64,000 nt of DNA from the NCBI GenBank assembly GCA_964408805.1, contig CAYPAV010000009.1, positions 124,001 through 188,000 on the forward strand, in the 5' to 3' direction. The DNA comes from CAYPAV01 sp964408805. Lineage in GTDB: Bacteria; Pseudomonadota; Alphaproteobacteria; UBA8366. The first letter of the stretch is position 1. Each line of letters begins with the position of its first letter. This document shows positions 18,195 through 27,617 of the stretch, piece by piece. Both the position numbers and the translations under genes were made by a program. The notes under the pieces are model-generated. The model was not told the DNA's origin, did no database searches, and worked only from the letters and a program-made list of their open reading frames with translations.

Positions 18195-18225
18195 CAGACG
18201 ACCAAAAAGTCGAGAAAGCTATCTC

Positions 18226-18264
18226 CATCGTCGTTCCCGCACCGTTTCCGCGGGAACGACGATG
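18226..18264 (+). terminator. Intrinsic terminator after the chemoreceptor gene
   Basis: A perfect 15-bp stem (18226-18240 with 18250-18264, beginning CATCGTCGTTCCCGC) has a 9-nt loop and is followed by ATTTTG. It lies 32 bp beyond the chemoreceptor stop and upstream of the convergent lipoprotein gene, so it may terminate both strands. Confidence 0.8.
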
Positions 18265-18304
18265 ATTTTGCGATAGTCGATTTTAAGATCGTTTTGGCCG
18301 CCGA

Positions 18305-18478
18305 CTAAAGGACGCAATTCTTGGCGAAATCGGCGGCTTGGTTCGTGGTCCAATCGCCTTTTGGTTTCGCCTTCATATCCTCGCACCACTCCTTGCTTCC
18401 GACTTCAGGTTCGCAAGCCGAAAGAGCAAGAGCGAGGAGGGCGGCCACAAAGGCCACGGCGATCCGATTGATTTTCAT
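18305..18478 (-). CDS. DUF3012 small lipoprotein
   Basis: 57-residue secreted lipoprotein. The signal sequence MKINRIAVAFVAALLALALS runs into an ACE lipobox with Cys22 as the lipidated residue. The mature part contains GSKEWCEDMKAKPKGDW and FAKNC, with two further Cys that could form a disulfide. This pattern matches the DUF3012 family, whose function is unknown. The start was set by the signal peptide. It converges on the chemoreceptor gene across the terminator. Confidence 0.85.
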   Translation of the reverse strand: MKINRIAVAFVAALLALALSACEPEVGSKEWCEDMKAKPKGDWTTNQAADFAKNCVL

Positions 18479-18502
18479 AATGACATCCCTTTCTTCAGGC
18501 GC

Positions 18503-19291
18503 TTAGCGGTTTTGGAAATTGCCGGGTCGTTTCTCCCGCCAAGCGGCGATCGATTCCTTATGATCCTCGCTGGAGCGTGCCAGGATCATATTCGAGGAGA
18601 CCATGTCGAGGGCACTTCGTAAATCCATATTCAAGCCCGCATACATGCTGCGCTTGATCAGCCGCACCGAAATCGGCGAGGAATTGACCAGCCTGCCGAC
18701 ATAGGCGCGAGTCTCCTCCATCAGCTTGTCGTCCGGCACGACCTTGTTGGCGAGGCCGATCTTCAACGCCTCCTCGGCCGAGACGAAATCCGCACTCCAA
18801 AGCATCTCCAAGGCGCGTGGGATGCCGATGATGCGAGGCAGGAACCAGGCACCGCCATTGCCGGGGACCAACCCAACTCGGACATAGGTTTCCGCGAAGC
18901 GGGCGCTCTCGGCGGCGATCCTGAGATCCGCATGCAGCGCCATATCCATGCCGGCACCCACGGCGACCCCGTTGACGGCGGCGACGACCGGTTTGTCTAT
19001 CTCGGCGATCTTGAGCGAGATGTGCTGGATCGAGTCCCAGAGGCCGGATTTTATCTCGGCCGGCGTCGGCGGGGCGTCACTGCCCATCCGGCCGGTATCG
19101 CCGCCGGAACAGAAGCCGCGCCCAGCGCCCGTGACAATGATCGCCCAAACGTCCTCGCGCGTTCGGCACTCCTCGAGACGCGCCTCATACGCGTCCATCA
19201 TTTCGCGTGTGAAGGCGTTCAATTTCTCCGGATTGTTGAAGGTGATCGTCGCGATTTTATCGCTGACGTCGAAGAGCAGTTTATCGGTCAT
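18503..19291 (-). CDS. Enoyl-CoA hydratase/isomerase
   Basis: 262-residue crotonase-fold protein. Oxyanion-hole strand GRGFCSGGDTGRMG near residue 60, second glycine loop AVNGVAVGAGMDMALHADLRIA near 105, and LVPGNGGAWFLPRIIG near 140. The start is preceded by AAGGGAGCTCCCC. It probably hydrates or isomerises an enoyl-CoA; the absence of clear neighbouring pathway genes leaves the substrate open. Confidence 0.9.
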   Translation of the reverse strand: MTDKLLFDVSDKIATITFNNPEKLNAFTREMMDAYEARLEECRTREDVWAIIVTGAGRGFCSGGDTGRMGSDAPPTPAEIKSGLWDSIQHISLKIAEIDKPVVAAVNGVAVGAGMDMALHADLRIAAESARFAETYVRVGLVPGNGGAWFLPRIIGIPRALEMLWSADFVSAEEALKIGLANKVVPDDKLMEETRAYVGRLVNSSPISVRLIKRSMYAGLNMDLRSALDMVSSNMILARSSEDHKESIAAWREKRPGNFQNR

Positions 19292-19443
19292 GGGGAGCTC
19301 CCTTTGGTGGGTTTCCTGGTCAATTGGCGCAAAGGGGCTGCAAGTCCAGGAGAGTCGCCTGAATATTTGACTTCACGAGGTCGCGCGATAGCTTGGCGGG
19401 AGAGATAGACTGAGAGATCAATCCACCGCAAGGACCGAACCCC

Positions 19444-20385
19444 ATGACGATTCCCTTGGCTTCCGAGACAAAATTCGGTGTGCAAACACGCCTGCCGACA
19501 AGGGCGCTGGCCCGCCAGACCATCGAAATGCTGGATCGGCTCGATTACGATTCGATCTGGGTCGGCGATCATCTGGCCTTTACGCTGCCGATACTCGATC
19601 CTTTCGTGCAACTGGCCCATGCGGCGGCCTATAGCGACCGCATTACGGTCGCGACCGGGGTCTATCTCCTACCCATGCGCCATCCCGCCTTGGCCGCCAA
19701 GCAGGCCGCCAGCCTCGATCATCTCAGTGAGGGACGGTTCATCTTCGGGGTCGGCGTCGGCGGCGAGTTCCCGCGCGAATGGGAACTGGCCGGGGTCGAC
19801 ACGAAGGAACGCGGCGTCCGGCTCGACGAGAGTATCGAGGTGATGCGGAAGCTCTGGAAGGGCGAGCCGGTCAGTCATGACGGCGCAATCTTTCCGTTTC
19901 CCGAGGTCCATATGCAGCCGGCCTCGTATCAGGACGGCGGTCCGCCGATTTGGTGTGGCGGCCGGTCCGATCCCGCGCTGCGCCGCGCGGGTCGGTTGGC
20001 GGACGGCTATCTCTCCTATGTGGTAACGCCCGAGATGTTCTCCGACGCCTTGGTCAAGATCTCGGATTCGGCGGACGAGGCCGGGCGCGAATTGACCGAA
20101 TACGGAACCGGCCATCTGCTGTTCTGCTGCATGGCGGAGACCTACGAGAAGGCATGGGATCATGCGACGGAACTTCTTTCCGAACGATACGCCATGGACT
20201 TTCGCCGGGCCGCGGAGCGCTATTGCGCGCTGGGACCGGCCCAGGACGTTGCCGCCAAGATCAAGGAATTTCATGAAGCCGGCGTCCGTCATTTCGTCTT
20301 CGACTTTCTCGGCTCCCAGGAAGAGCGGATCGCCGGCCTGGAGCAGTTTTCCGCCGAGGTCATGCCGCTTCTGAGGGATTTGTGA
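19444..20385 (+). CDS. LLM-class flavin-dependent oxidoreductase
   Basis: 313-residue TIM-barrel protein of the bacterial luciferase-like monooxygenase superfamily. It has the N-terminal SIWVGDHLAF strand, LPMRHPALAAKQAASLDHLS, RFIFGVGVGG, and the PPIWCGGRSDPALRRAGRLADGY block. It uses FMN or F420 to oxidise an unknown substrate. It is followed after 28 bp by a phytanoyl-CoA dioxygenase-family gene on the same strand. Confidence 0.88.
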   Translation: MTIPLASETKFGVQTRLPTRALARQTIEMLDRLDYDSIWVGDHLAFTLPILDPFVQLAHAAAYSDRITVATGVYLLPMRHPALAAKQAASLDHLSEGRFIFGVGVGGEFPREWELAGVDTKERGVRLDESIEVMRKLWKGEPVSHDGAIFPFPEVHMQPASYQDGGPPIWCGGRSDPALRRAGRLADGYLSYVVTPEMFSDALVKISDSADEAGRELTEYGTGHLLFCCMAETYEKAWDHATELLSERYAMDFRRAAERYCALGPAQDVAAKIKEFHEAGVRHFVFDFLGSQEERIAGLEQFSAEVMPLLRDL

Positions 20386-20413
20386 TATCTTCCGGTCGGA
20401 AGGCTGATCAGGC

Positions 20414-21250
20414 ATGACCGGAACGTTGAGCACGGCGGAAATCGCCCAATACCACGAAACCGGCCAGGTTGGCCCGGTTCCGGCGCTTTCATCCTTGGAA
20501 GTGAATTATTTCAGATCCGCTCTCGAAGCGGCCGAAGCCACCCTGGGTACGACTCTGACCAACGCACCGGGGCAGATTCGCGCCAAGACCCATCTGCTCT
20601 ATCCGTGGATGGCGGAATTGGTGCGTCATCCCGCTATCCTTGATGCGGTCGAAAGCCTGATCGGGCCCAACCTTCTCGTCTATCATTTGACCTGCTGGTT
20701 GAAGGAGCCGGGGGACGGGCAATTCGTCTCTTGGCACCAGGACGGCACCTATTTTGGGCTGGAACCCTTTGAACACGTGACCGCCTGGGTTGCGTTGAGC
20801 GATGCGACGCGGGAGACGGGCTGCATCCGTTTTCTTCCCGGAAGCCACAAGTCCGGGCAACGAGACCACATCCTCGGCGAAACCAAGGGGAACCTGCTCT
20901 CGAACGGGCAGCGGGTCGATCTCAAGGTGCCGGAGGAACGCGCGATCGACATCGTTGTGCCGAAAGGGGAAGTCAGCTTCCACCACACTCATCTCATCCA
21001 TGCCTCGAGACCGAACGAAGGAACGGAGCGTCGATTGGGGATCGGGATTAGTTACATCCCCCCGCATGTCCGGTTCGTCGGCGAGGGACGGGTGACCGCC
21101 TCTTTGGTCCGGGGTACGGATGAGCACGGTTATTTCGACCACGAACCTCCCCCGGCGAATGCCCTGGACACCGCCGCAAGAGCGGTTCACGCGGATGCCT
21201 GCCAGCGCTTCTTCGCAAGCCACGGGTCGGCAAGGACGGCGGAAATCTAG
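20414..21250 (+). CDS. Phytanoyl-CoA dioxygenase family protein
   Basis: 278-residue Fe(II)/2-oxoglutarate oxygenase. The metal facial triad is visible as the HxD of SWHQDGTYFGL and the distal His in FHHTHLIHAS, with the 2-oxoglutarate-binding Arg following in ERRLGIGISY. It hydroxylates an unknown small molecule. It is in line with the LLM oxidoreductase upstream and converges on the SMP-30 gene, 1 bp apart. Confidence 0.9.
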   Translation: MTGTLSTAEIAQYHETGQVGPVPALSSLEVNYFRSALEAAEATLGTTLTNAPGQIRAKTHLLYPWMAELVRHPAILDAVESLIGPNLLVYHLTCWLKEPGDGQFVSWHQDGTYFGLEPFEHVTAWVALSDATRETGCIRFLPGSHKSGQRDHILGETKGNLLSNGQRVDLKVPEERAIDIVVPKGEVSFHHTHLIHASRPNEGTERRLGIGISYIPPHVRFVGEGRVTASLVRGTDEHGYFDHEPPPANALDTAARAVHADACQRFFASHGSARTAEI

Positions 21251-21251
21251 T

Positions 21252-22103
21252 TCAAGGCAATGCCACCCGCGCGGGCGGAATCGGCAATCCCGGCACGTCG
21301 ACCCGGGTGCGGAAGATGGCCCCGCAATTTTCGTGCGGGCCGCCGCGGGAACCGGTCACGACGTAGAGATCCCGGAGATCGGCACCCCCGAAACAGACAC
21401 TCGTCACCATGGGAAGCGGGACTTCAAGCTCCATTCGCTTGCTGCCGTCGGGCTCGAAGACCGCGACCGCGCCGCCGTGTGCGAGGGCGACCCAAACAGA
21501 CCCGTCCTCCGCCACCGCCATGCCGTCCGGCGTGGTGCCCGAATTGATTTCGGCGAAGACCCGCCAGCCGGCCACATCGCCATCCGCCGTGATGTCGTAG
21601 GCCCGCAGATGATCCGCCCTGGCATCGCAGTGGTAGAGGATCTTTCCGTCCGGAGAGAACCCCATGCCGTTGGTCAAATTAATCCCGTCCGATACCGTGC
21701 GTGCGGACCCGTCGAGATCGATCACGTGGAGATGACCGGGGCGGATGTCCTCGCCCGCGAAGACCCTGAAGGCCAACGAGCCGACCCAGACGCGGCCCGC
21801 TTCGTCCGTAGTGAAATCGTTGAACCCGATGGCGACATCGGTCACGTCGGGTGTCAGCAAGGTCGCGGATGTCGTTTTGTCGAAGCTCTCATAGATGATT
21901 TTCCGCCCGCCGATGACGAGACCGCCCGCCGCATGGGGCGACATCCCGCCGATGCCGCGGCGCTTCGGGACGATATCGGTGATGCGGCCGTCCTCGGAGA
22001 GGGCCCGCACGCCGCCATTCATGACGTCGCTATAGATCAGCCCGCGCGTGTCATCCCAAACGGGGCCTTCGATTAATCCGTATCCGGTGGCGAGTTCTTC
22101 CAT
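21252..22103 (-). CDS. SMP-30/gluconolactonase-family hydrolase
   Basis: 283-residue six-bladed beta-propeller. Family blocks: GLIEGPVWDDTRGLIYSDVMNGGV (metal Glu), DFTTDEAGRVWVGSLAF, NLTNGMGFSPDGKILYHCDARADHL and GTTPDGMAVAEDGSVWVALAHGG, giving the expected Ca/Zn site residues (Glu, Asn, Asp). It likely opens a lactone. Same strand as the GMC oxidoreductase 22 bp upstream; oxidation to a lactone followed by hydrolysis would make sense, but that is inference. Confidence 0.9.
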   Translation of the reverse strand: MEELATGYGLIEGPVWDDTRGLIYSDVMNGGVRALSEDGRITDIVPKRRGIGGMSPHAAGGLVIGGRKIIYESFDKTTSATLLTPDVTDVAIGFNDFTTDEAGRVWVGSLAFRVFAGEDIRPGHLHVIDLDGSARTVSDGINLTNGMGFSPDGKILYHCDARADHLRAYDITADGDVAGWRVFAEINSGTTPDGMAVAEDGSVWVALAHGGAVAVFEPDGSKRMELEVPLPMVTSVCFGGADLRDLYVVTGSRGGPHENCGAIFRTRVDVPGLPIPPARVALP

Positions 22104-22125
22104 GGTCCGTGCTCCTGGCGGCTGA

Positions 22126-23727
22126 TTAAGCGGCGTCCTCGCGGATCATCATCGCGGCCTTCTCGCCGATCATGATGGTCGGCGCATTCGTGTTGCCGGT
22201 GGTGAGGAATGGCATGATCGAGGCGTCCGCGACCCGCAAACCCCTGATGCCGCGCACCCGCAGGCGCGAATCCACGACCGCCATCGGATCCTCGCCCATT
22301 TTGCAGGTGCCGACCGGGTGATAGATCGTCGTACCCTCCTGGCGGGCGTAATCACGGAACGCCTCGTCGCTTTCGATCTCGGGACCGGGGCGGAGTTCGG
22401 CCACGCTGTGTTTCGAGATCGCCGGCGAAGCGAAGATCCGCCGGCCGTGCGCGAGGCCGGCCCGGAGAACGCGAAGATCGTCGGCATCGGAGAGATAGTT
22501 CGGCCGGATCACGGGCCGGGCCAGGGGATCGGCCGATTCCGCCATGATCGTCCCGCGGCTCGACGGGTGAACCGGGCAGATGGCGAGCGACATCCCGGGC
22601 TCGCGCTCCAGCGTCAGGACCCTCTTGATGTCGTAGCTGCCCGGCGTGAAAAGGAGTTGAATGTCGGGGCTCGCGAGTCCTTCGCGACTGTGGCAGAAAA
22701 CCTGCGCGGTGGTGACACCGAAAGTCAGGGCACCGCGCCCCGTCACGAGGAATTTCGCGGCTTCACGAATCACACGAAGACCACGCGCTAACTCATTGAT
22801 CGAAATTTCATCTTTCACACGATGCATGATGCGAACGACATAATGATCCGAAAGATTTCTTCCGACCCCCGACAGGTCGTGAACCACATCCACGCCGATC
22901 GATTGCAGGTGTTCGGCTGGCCCGATTCCGGAGACTTGCAACAGATGCGGCGAGTTGACCGACCCGCCGGAGAGAACTACCTCGCGCGCCGCGTGGACTT
23001 CATGATCCGCGCCTCTTTGTCGGAAGGCGACGCCCGTGCAACGCCCATCCTCGGTCATTAAACGGGTCGCCACGGCTTCCGTCTCGACGCGGAGATTGGG
23101 ACGCTTGCGCGCTTCGGCCAGATAGGTCCGCGCCGTCGAGCCGCGAAAGCGCCCAAGCCGGGTCATCTGTGAATATCCGACACCGTCCTGGAAGGCCCCG
23201 TTCAAATCGGGATTGAAGGCAAAACCGGCTTCCTGGGCCGCTTCGACGAAGCGGTGCGTCAATGGCAGGATGGTTCGGTAATCCTCGACCATCAACGGTC
23301 CCGAACGGCCGCGGATTTCATCGTCGCCGCCGGCACTGACATAATTTTCGGATTTCTTGAAAAGCGGCAACACGTCGCTGTAGGACCAGCCGCGACAGCC
23401 CATCTGTGCCCAACCATCATAGTCGGTCGGATTGCCGCGCACATAAAGCATGCCGTTGATCGAACTGCTACCGCCGAGGACTCGGCCGCGCGGCCAATGA
23501 ATATTGCGCCCGGCAGTGCCTTCCTCCGCCTCGCTGGCGTAGTTCCAATTGACCTTCGGATTGTGCAACAGACTGCGGATACCGGCGGGAATATGGATCA
23601 TCGGAAAGAGATCGCGGGGACCCGCCTCGAGTAGCACTACCTTGGAGCCGTCCTCGCTCAGCCGATCGGCGACGGCGCAACCCGCCGATCCCGCACCCAC
23701 GACCACGTAATCCGCATCGATTTTCAT
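22126..23727 (-). CDS. GMC-family FAD oxidoreductase (choline/alcohol dehydrogenase-like)
   Basis: 533-residue GMC flavoenzyme. The FAD dinucleotide fold is YVVVGAGSAGCAVADRLSEDG at the N-terminus. GMC signature 1 is around GRVLGGSSSINGMLYVRG, signature 2 GSVNSPHLLQVSGIGP, and the catalytic His pair is in YHPVGTCKMG and near GNTNAPT. It oxidises an alcohol. It lies upstream of the SMP-30 lactonase-like gene in the same orientation. Confidence 0.93.
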   Translation of the reverse strand: MKIDADYVVVGAGSAGCAVADRLSEDGSKVVLLEAGPRDLFPMIHIPAGIRSLLHNPKVNWNYASEAEEGTAGRNIHWPRGRVLGGSSSINGMLYVRGNPTDYDGWAQMGCRGWSYSDVLPLFKKSENYVSAGGDDEIRGRSGPLMVEDYRTILPLTHRFVEAAQEAGFAFNPDLNGAFQDGVGYSQMTRLGRFRGSTARTYLAEARKRPNLRVETEAVATRLMTEDGRCTGVAFRQRGADHEVHAAREVVLSGGSVNSPHLLQVSGIGPAEHLQSIGVDVVHDLSGVGRNLSDHYVVRIMHRVKDEISINELARGLRVIREAAKFLVTGRGALTFGVTTAQVFCHSREGLASPDIQLLFTPGSYDIKRVLTLEREPGMSLAICPVHPSSRGTIMAESADPLARPVIRPNYLSDADDLRVLRAGLAHGRRIFASPAISKHSVAELRPGPEIESDEAFRDYARQEGTTIYHPVGTCKMGEDPMAVVDSRLRVRGIRGLRVADASIMPFLTTGNTNAPTIMIGEKAAMMIREDAA

Positions 23728-23864
23728 GCCTTGGCTCCAGAAGTTTTCGGCCCTCGTCTTTCAATCAGGTAATCGCGCGATAGGTCTTTTCTATCCGGCC
23801 CCGAAAAGGCTTGTTCCGCCTGGCAGAGGTCGGATGACTGAAATACGAGACGAGGCGAAGAAAT

Positions 23865-24428
23865 ATGCCCTTTTTCAAATCCCATCCCGATAATGCGGGA
23901 CCGGCCAATGTCTTCACGGCCTATCCCGAGATTTATAGGAACTGGTCGGAGTTGAGCCAGGTTATGATGAACGGTCCCTCGCCCTTCTCGCCGGGCGAGC
24001 GGGAGATGATCGCCTCCTTCGTGGTCGGGCTCGCGAAGTGCGATTTCGCTTTTGTTGCCCATTCCGAGGCCGCCTATGCCTGGGGCATTCCGGAAGGGTT
24101 GATCGATGATCTGATCGCCGATATCGATAGCGCCGACATCGAGGACAAATACAAGCCGCTTCTGAAGTTCGTACGGAAACTCACGCTGACGCCGAGCGAG
24201 ATGACCCAGGCCGACGCCGATGCGGTCTTCGATGCCGGGTGGGACGAGAAGGGCTTGCATGATGCGATCGCGGTGACCGCGCGGATGAGTTTCATGAACC
24301 GCATCGTCGAAGGTCACGGTTTCATCCCGATGTCGCGCGAGCGGGCCCGCAACAACGCGGAAAAGCGCGTGAAGCTCGGTTATGTGAACCTCTATCCCGA
24401 ATTCGCGAAGAAGAAGGCGGACGAATGA
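23865..24428 (+). CDS. AhpD-like / peroxidase-related protein
   Basis: 187-residue all-helical protein of the carboxymuconolactone-decarboxylase/AhpD superfamily. The usual CxxCxxxH redox motif reads KCDFAFVAH here, so only the first Cys and the His remain and classical peroxidase cycling is doubtful. Such uxpA-like proteins often accompany dehydrogenase or CoA-transferase operons. It overlaps the CoA-transferase start by 4 bp. Confidence 0.8.
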   Translation: MPFFKSHPDNAGPANVFTAYPEIYRNWSELSQVMMNGPSPFSPGEREMIASFVVGLAKCDFAFVAHSEAAYAWGIPEGLIDDLIADIDSADIEDKYKPLLKFVRKLTLTPSEMTQADADAVFDAGWDEKGLHDAIAVTARMSFMNRIVEGHGFIPMSRERARNNAEKRVKLGYVNLYPEFAKKKADE

Positions 24429-25630
24429 TGGAACATGACGACCTACCGTTTGAGGGCGTGAAGGTCCTCGACCTGTCGCAAGGGGTCGCAGGACCCTATT
24501 GCGGCATGCATCTGGCGCGAAACGGCGCCGATGTCGTGAAATTGGAACCGCCGGGGACCGGTTGCTGGAGTCGGCAGCTCGGCAAGTCACGCGGCGACCA
24601 GACGGCGCATTCCCTCGTCGTCCATCGCGGCAAGCGCAGCCTCGCGGTCGACCTAAAAACCGAAGCCGGCGGGAAGATCGCGCGCGACCTGGCCCGCGAG
24701 TGCAATGTTTTGATCCAGAACTACCGGGTCGGCAAGATCGATAAGTTCGGCTTGGATTACGACTCCGTCGCCAAGACCAACCCGGGCGTGATCTATCTCG
24801 CGATCACGGGTTTTGGCGCGCGCGGGCCCCGTCGCGACGAACCGGCCACCGATTCCGTGATGCAGGCCTATACGGGCATGATGTCGATCAACCGCGACGT
24901 GGAAGGCATGCCGCAGCGGATCAACCTGCTGGCCATCGATTTCACGACTGGGCTCTATGCTTTCCAGGCGGTCGCGGCCGCGCTCTATCGTCAAGCCCTG
25001 AAAGGGAAGGGGGCGCATATCGAGACCAGCCTTCTCGAATCCTCCTTGGTCTTGCAGGAGGGCGCGATCATCGAATCACATCTTCAGGGCAGCAAGGTGG
25101 AGCCGATCGGGATGCCGGTCGGCAGTTTCAAGACCAAGGACGGCTTCATGAGCCTGAACGCGCGCCGCGATCCGCATTTCAAGAAGCTCTGCGAATTACT
25201 CGGCAAGAACGACTGGTTGGAAGACCCGCGCTTTGTCGATCCCCTGGGCCGAGTTGAGCATCGCGAGGAACTTCTCGCCGAGCTTCGACGAATTATGGTG
25301 ACCCGCACCAGCGAAGAATGGAACAAGGCGTTCACCGAGATCGATATTTTGAACGCCAAGGTGCACTCCCACCACGATTTGTTCGAGGATCCACAAGTTC
25401 AGGAGATGGCGGCAATCCGCTGGATTCAAGATGAGACGCTGGGGCGAGTGCCGATGGCCTCGATCCCCGGACAACCCATCCCGGAAACCGACGATCAACT
25501 GAGCCGAAGCCCCCATATAGGCGAACATAACGCAGAAGTGCTCGGCGAACTCGGGTATGCCAAGGCGGATATCGATGCCCTCGCGGCCAAGGGCGTGATC
25601 GGCGGCTTCAAGGAGAAGGCTGCAGCCTAG
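24425..25630 (+). CDS. Class III (CaiB/BaiF) CoA-transferase
   Basis: 401-residue family III CoA-transferase. The N-terminal block VKVLDLSQGVAGPYCGMHLA, the LKTEAGGKIARDLARECNVLIQNYRVG region and the catalytic Asp in EPATDSVMQAYTG near residue 142 are in place. It moves CoA between carboxylates through a glutamyl- or aspartyl-CoA intermediate. It starts within the preceding gene (ATGATG overlap) and is followed after 11 bp by an enoyl-CoA hydratase, forming a small acyl-CoA catabolic operon of unknown substrate. Confidence 0.92.
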   Translation: MMEHDDLPFEGVKVLDLSQGVAGPYCGMHLARNGADVVKLEPPGTGCWSRQLGKSRGDQTAHSLVVHRGKRSLAVDLKTEAGGKIARDLARECNVLIQNYRVGKIDKFGLDYDSVAKTNPGVIYLAITGFGARGPRRDEPATDSVMQAYTGMMSINRDVEGMPQRINLLAIDFTTGLYAFQAVAAALYRQALKGKGAHIETSLLESSLVLQEGAIIESHLQGSKVEPIGMPVGSFKTKDGFMSLNARRDPHFKKLCELLGKNDWLEDPRFVDPLGRVEHREELLAELRRIMVTRTSEEWNKAFTEIDILNAKVHSHHDLFEDPQVQEMAAIRWIQDETLGRVPMASIPGQPIPETDDQLSRSPHIGEHNAEVLGELGYAKADIDALAAKGVIGGFKEKAAA

Positions 25631-25641
25631 GGAGACGACTT

Positions 25642-26442
25642 ATGACCACGAAAAAAATAGACGATCTCGTTCACTACGAATGCGCCGATCAAATCGCAAT
25701 GATTACCCTCGACCGGCCGGACAAACTGAACGCCTTCAGCGACGAGCTGGTGGTGGCGCTGAACAACGCGCTCCGCCGGTTCGATGCCGACGAGAACGCC
25801 AATGTGGCGATCATACATGGGAACGGACGGGCGTTTTCATCGGGCGCAGACGTGCATCAACGCCAACTCCGTTCGCGTGAGGAATTTCTCAAGCTCGGTG
25901 GCCCGCAGGGCCACGGCGCCAATTCCGGCGATCTCTTCATAAAATCGGTCAATTGGAAGCCGATCATCGCCGCACCCCACGGCTATGTCCTGGGCCTTGC
26001 GGTCGGGATCGTGCTGGAGAGCGACCTGATCGTCGCGGAGGCCGGAACCCGCTTTCAGATCACGGAGACGTCACGCGGGCTGGGTGCGGCGAAATACTGG
26101 GGGCTCATGCATTTTCGCGGTGCCGCCGGCTTCGGTGACGAGGTGGCGCTGACCGGGCGCTGGTTCACCGCCGAGGAAGCCTTCGAGGCCGGCGTGATCA
26201 ATCGCCTGGCACCGAAGGGCGAATACCTCGAGGCGGCGCGGGCGCTCGCCTGCGAGGTCAACAAGAACCCGCCCCTCAGCGTCCGCGCCACGGTGCGCAC
26301 CCGGCGCTGGTACATGGAACAAATCGGCCGTGAGACGATGATGCAGCAGGCCCCGCTGAAGCTTTACCTCTCCGAGGATTTCCACGAAGCCGCCAGCGCA
26401 TTCGCCGAAAAGCGCGACCCAAAACCGTTCAAGGGACGTTGA
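25642..26442 (+). CDS. Enoyl-CoA hydratase/isomerase
   Basis: 266-residue crotonase-fold protein with a GRAFSSGADVHQ oxyanion strand and an HGYVLGLAVGIVLESDLIVAEAGTRFQITETSRGLG second block. The position usually holding Gly-Pro-Gly-Gly reads GLGAAKYWG, so its chemistry may differ from standard hydration. Last gene of the AhpD-like / CoA-transferase / hydratase operon. The Shine-Dalgarno GGAG lies 10 bp upstream. Confidence 0.9.
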   Translation: MTTKKIDDLVHYECADQIAMITLDRPDKLNAFSDELVVALNNALRRFDADENANVAIIHGNGRAFSSGADVHQRQLRSREEFLKLGGPQGHGANSGDLFIKSVNWKPIIAAPHGYVLGLAVGIVLESDLIVAEAGTRFQITETSRGLGAAKYWGLMHFRGAAGFGDEVALTGRWFTAEEAFEAGVINRLAPKGEYLEAARALACEVNKNPPLSVRATVRTRRWYMEQIGRETMMQQAPLKLYLSEDFHEAASAFAEKRDPKPFKGR

Positions 26443-26543
26443 GCGGCGGAACTTTCCGCCATGCATTGACTCCGGGCGGCATGGCAATCCAGAATCCGTT
26501 CGGTCGATCGCATCGGCAACCGATCAACGGCAAGGATTTTACC

Positions 26544-27617
26544 GTGACACTCCGGCGATTCACGCTCGGGATTCTGTTCGCCTTCATTGTCGCCGGTTGG
26601 GCAGCGGCGGTCGATGCGAGCGGACGCGGCCTGACGATCAAACTTCGCGGCGCTACGAAAGACGCGGGCGTCACTGAAAGTGTCAAGCTCTACGGCTCGT
26701 CTCACGCGCTCGTCATCGGCATCGACGATTACCGGAAGGGCTGGCCTCGATTATCGAACGCCGTAAAGGATGCAAGGGCGGTTGCCGCCGCGCTGAGGAA
26801 GAGCGGGTTCGACGTCACCCTGAAACTCGATCTCACGTCACGTCAACTGAAGGACGCCTTCGAGCAGTTCTTCGTTTTCAAGGGCGAGAATCCGGAAGCA
26901 CGGCTTTTCGTCTGGTTCGCGGGGCACGGCCATTCGGAAGATGGCGAGGGTTTTCTGATCCCCAAGGATGCGCCACGGCCAAGTGCGGGTGCCCGGTTTC
27001 GGGTGAAGGCTCTCTCGCTCCGCCGTTTTGGCGAGTATGTCCGTTTGGCGAAGAGCAAACATGCCTTCTCCGTTTTCGATAGCTGTTTTTCGGGAACGAT
27101 TTTCGAGACAGCCCGCTCGGCTCCTCCGCCCGCGATTACGCACGCAACGACAGCGCCGGTGCGGCAGTTTCTGTCGAGCGGTGATGCCGGCCAGAAAGTC
27201 AGTGACGACGGCAGGTTCCGCCGTCTGTTCATCGAAGCCTTGAACGGCCGGCGACAAGCTGATGCCAATGGCGATGGCTATCTCACGGCGTCGGAACTCG
27301 GTCTGTTCCTGTCGGACAGCGTGACGAATTATTCGAACCGCCGGCAGACCCCGCGCTATGGCAAACTCAACGACCCGAATTTCGATCGCGGCGATTTCGT
27401 CTTTCAATTGACGCCGTCGAGGCCGATACACGCGCCCTCGAAACCGCACGCCGCCGAGAGCGCCGAAGCGGATCGAGCCGGCGCCAAATCCAAGGCCTGC
27501 GGTCGGCACCTTTTCAAAGAACTATCGCATTCTCCTTCCCAGCGACTCAAAGATTACGCTCGGCTCGGCGGTTTCATTTACGGGGAAGTACTCGATCAAC
27601 GGAAGACATACCTATAA
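26544..27617 (+). CDS. Secreted caspase-like (peptidase C14) protein with EF-hand; C-terminus frameshifted
   Basis: 357 residues from the GTG at 26544, which has AAGGA upstream and yields a signal peptide (VTLRRFTLGILFAFIVAG). The caspase/metacaspase-like domain covers ~50-230: LVIGIDDY start, catalytic His in VWFAGHGHSEDG and catalytic Cys in VFDSCFSGT. A perfect EF-hand loop DANGDGYLTASEL follows near residue 245. From ~27412 a different frame encodes a substrate-binding protein with no start codon of its own, so this gene's own tail after about residue 290 is probably out-of-frame product. An ancestral caspase-SBP fusion disabled by an indel is the best reading. Confidence 0.75.
   Translation: MTLRRFTLGILFAFIVAGWAAAVDASGRGLTIKLRGATKDAGVTESVKLYGSSHALVIGIDDYRKGWPRLSNAVKDARAVAAALRKSGFDVTLKLDLTSRQLKDAFEQFFVFKGENPEARLFVWFAGHGHSEDGEGFLIPKDAPRPSAGARFRVKALSLRRFGEYVRLAKSKHAFSVFDSCFSGTIFETARSAPPPAITHATTAPVRQFLSSGDAGQKVSDDGRFRRLFIEALNGRRQADANGDGYLTASELGLFLSDSVTNYSNRRQTPRYGKLNDPNFDRGDFVFQLTPSRPIHAPSKPHAAESAEADRAGAKSKACGRHLFKELSHSPSQRLKDYARLGGFIYGEVLDQRKTYL

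Noticed and set aside
23865..24428. AhpD-like protein as a second selenoprotein or active CxxC peroxidase
   Set aside because: The second motif position is Phe encoded by a sense codon and there is no TGA; only one Cys remains.
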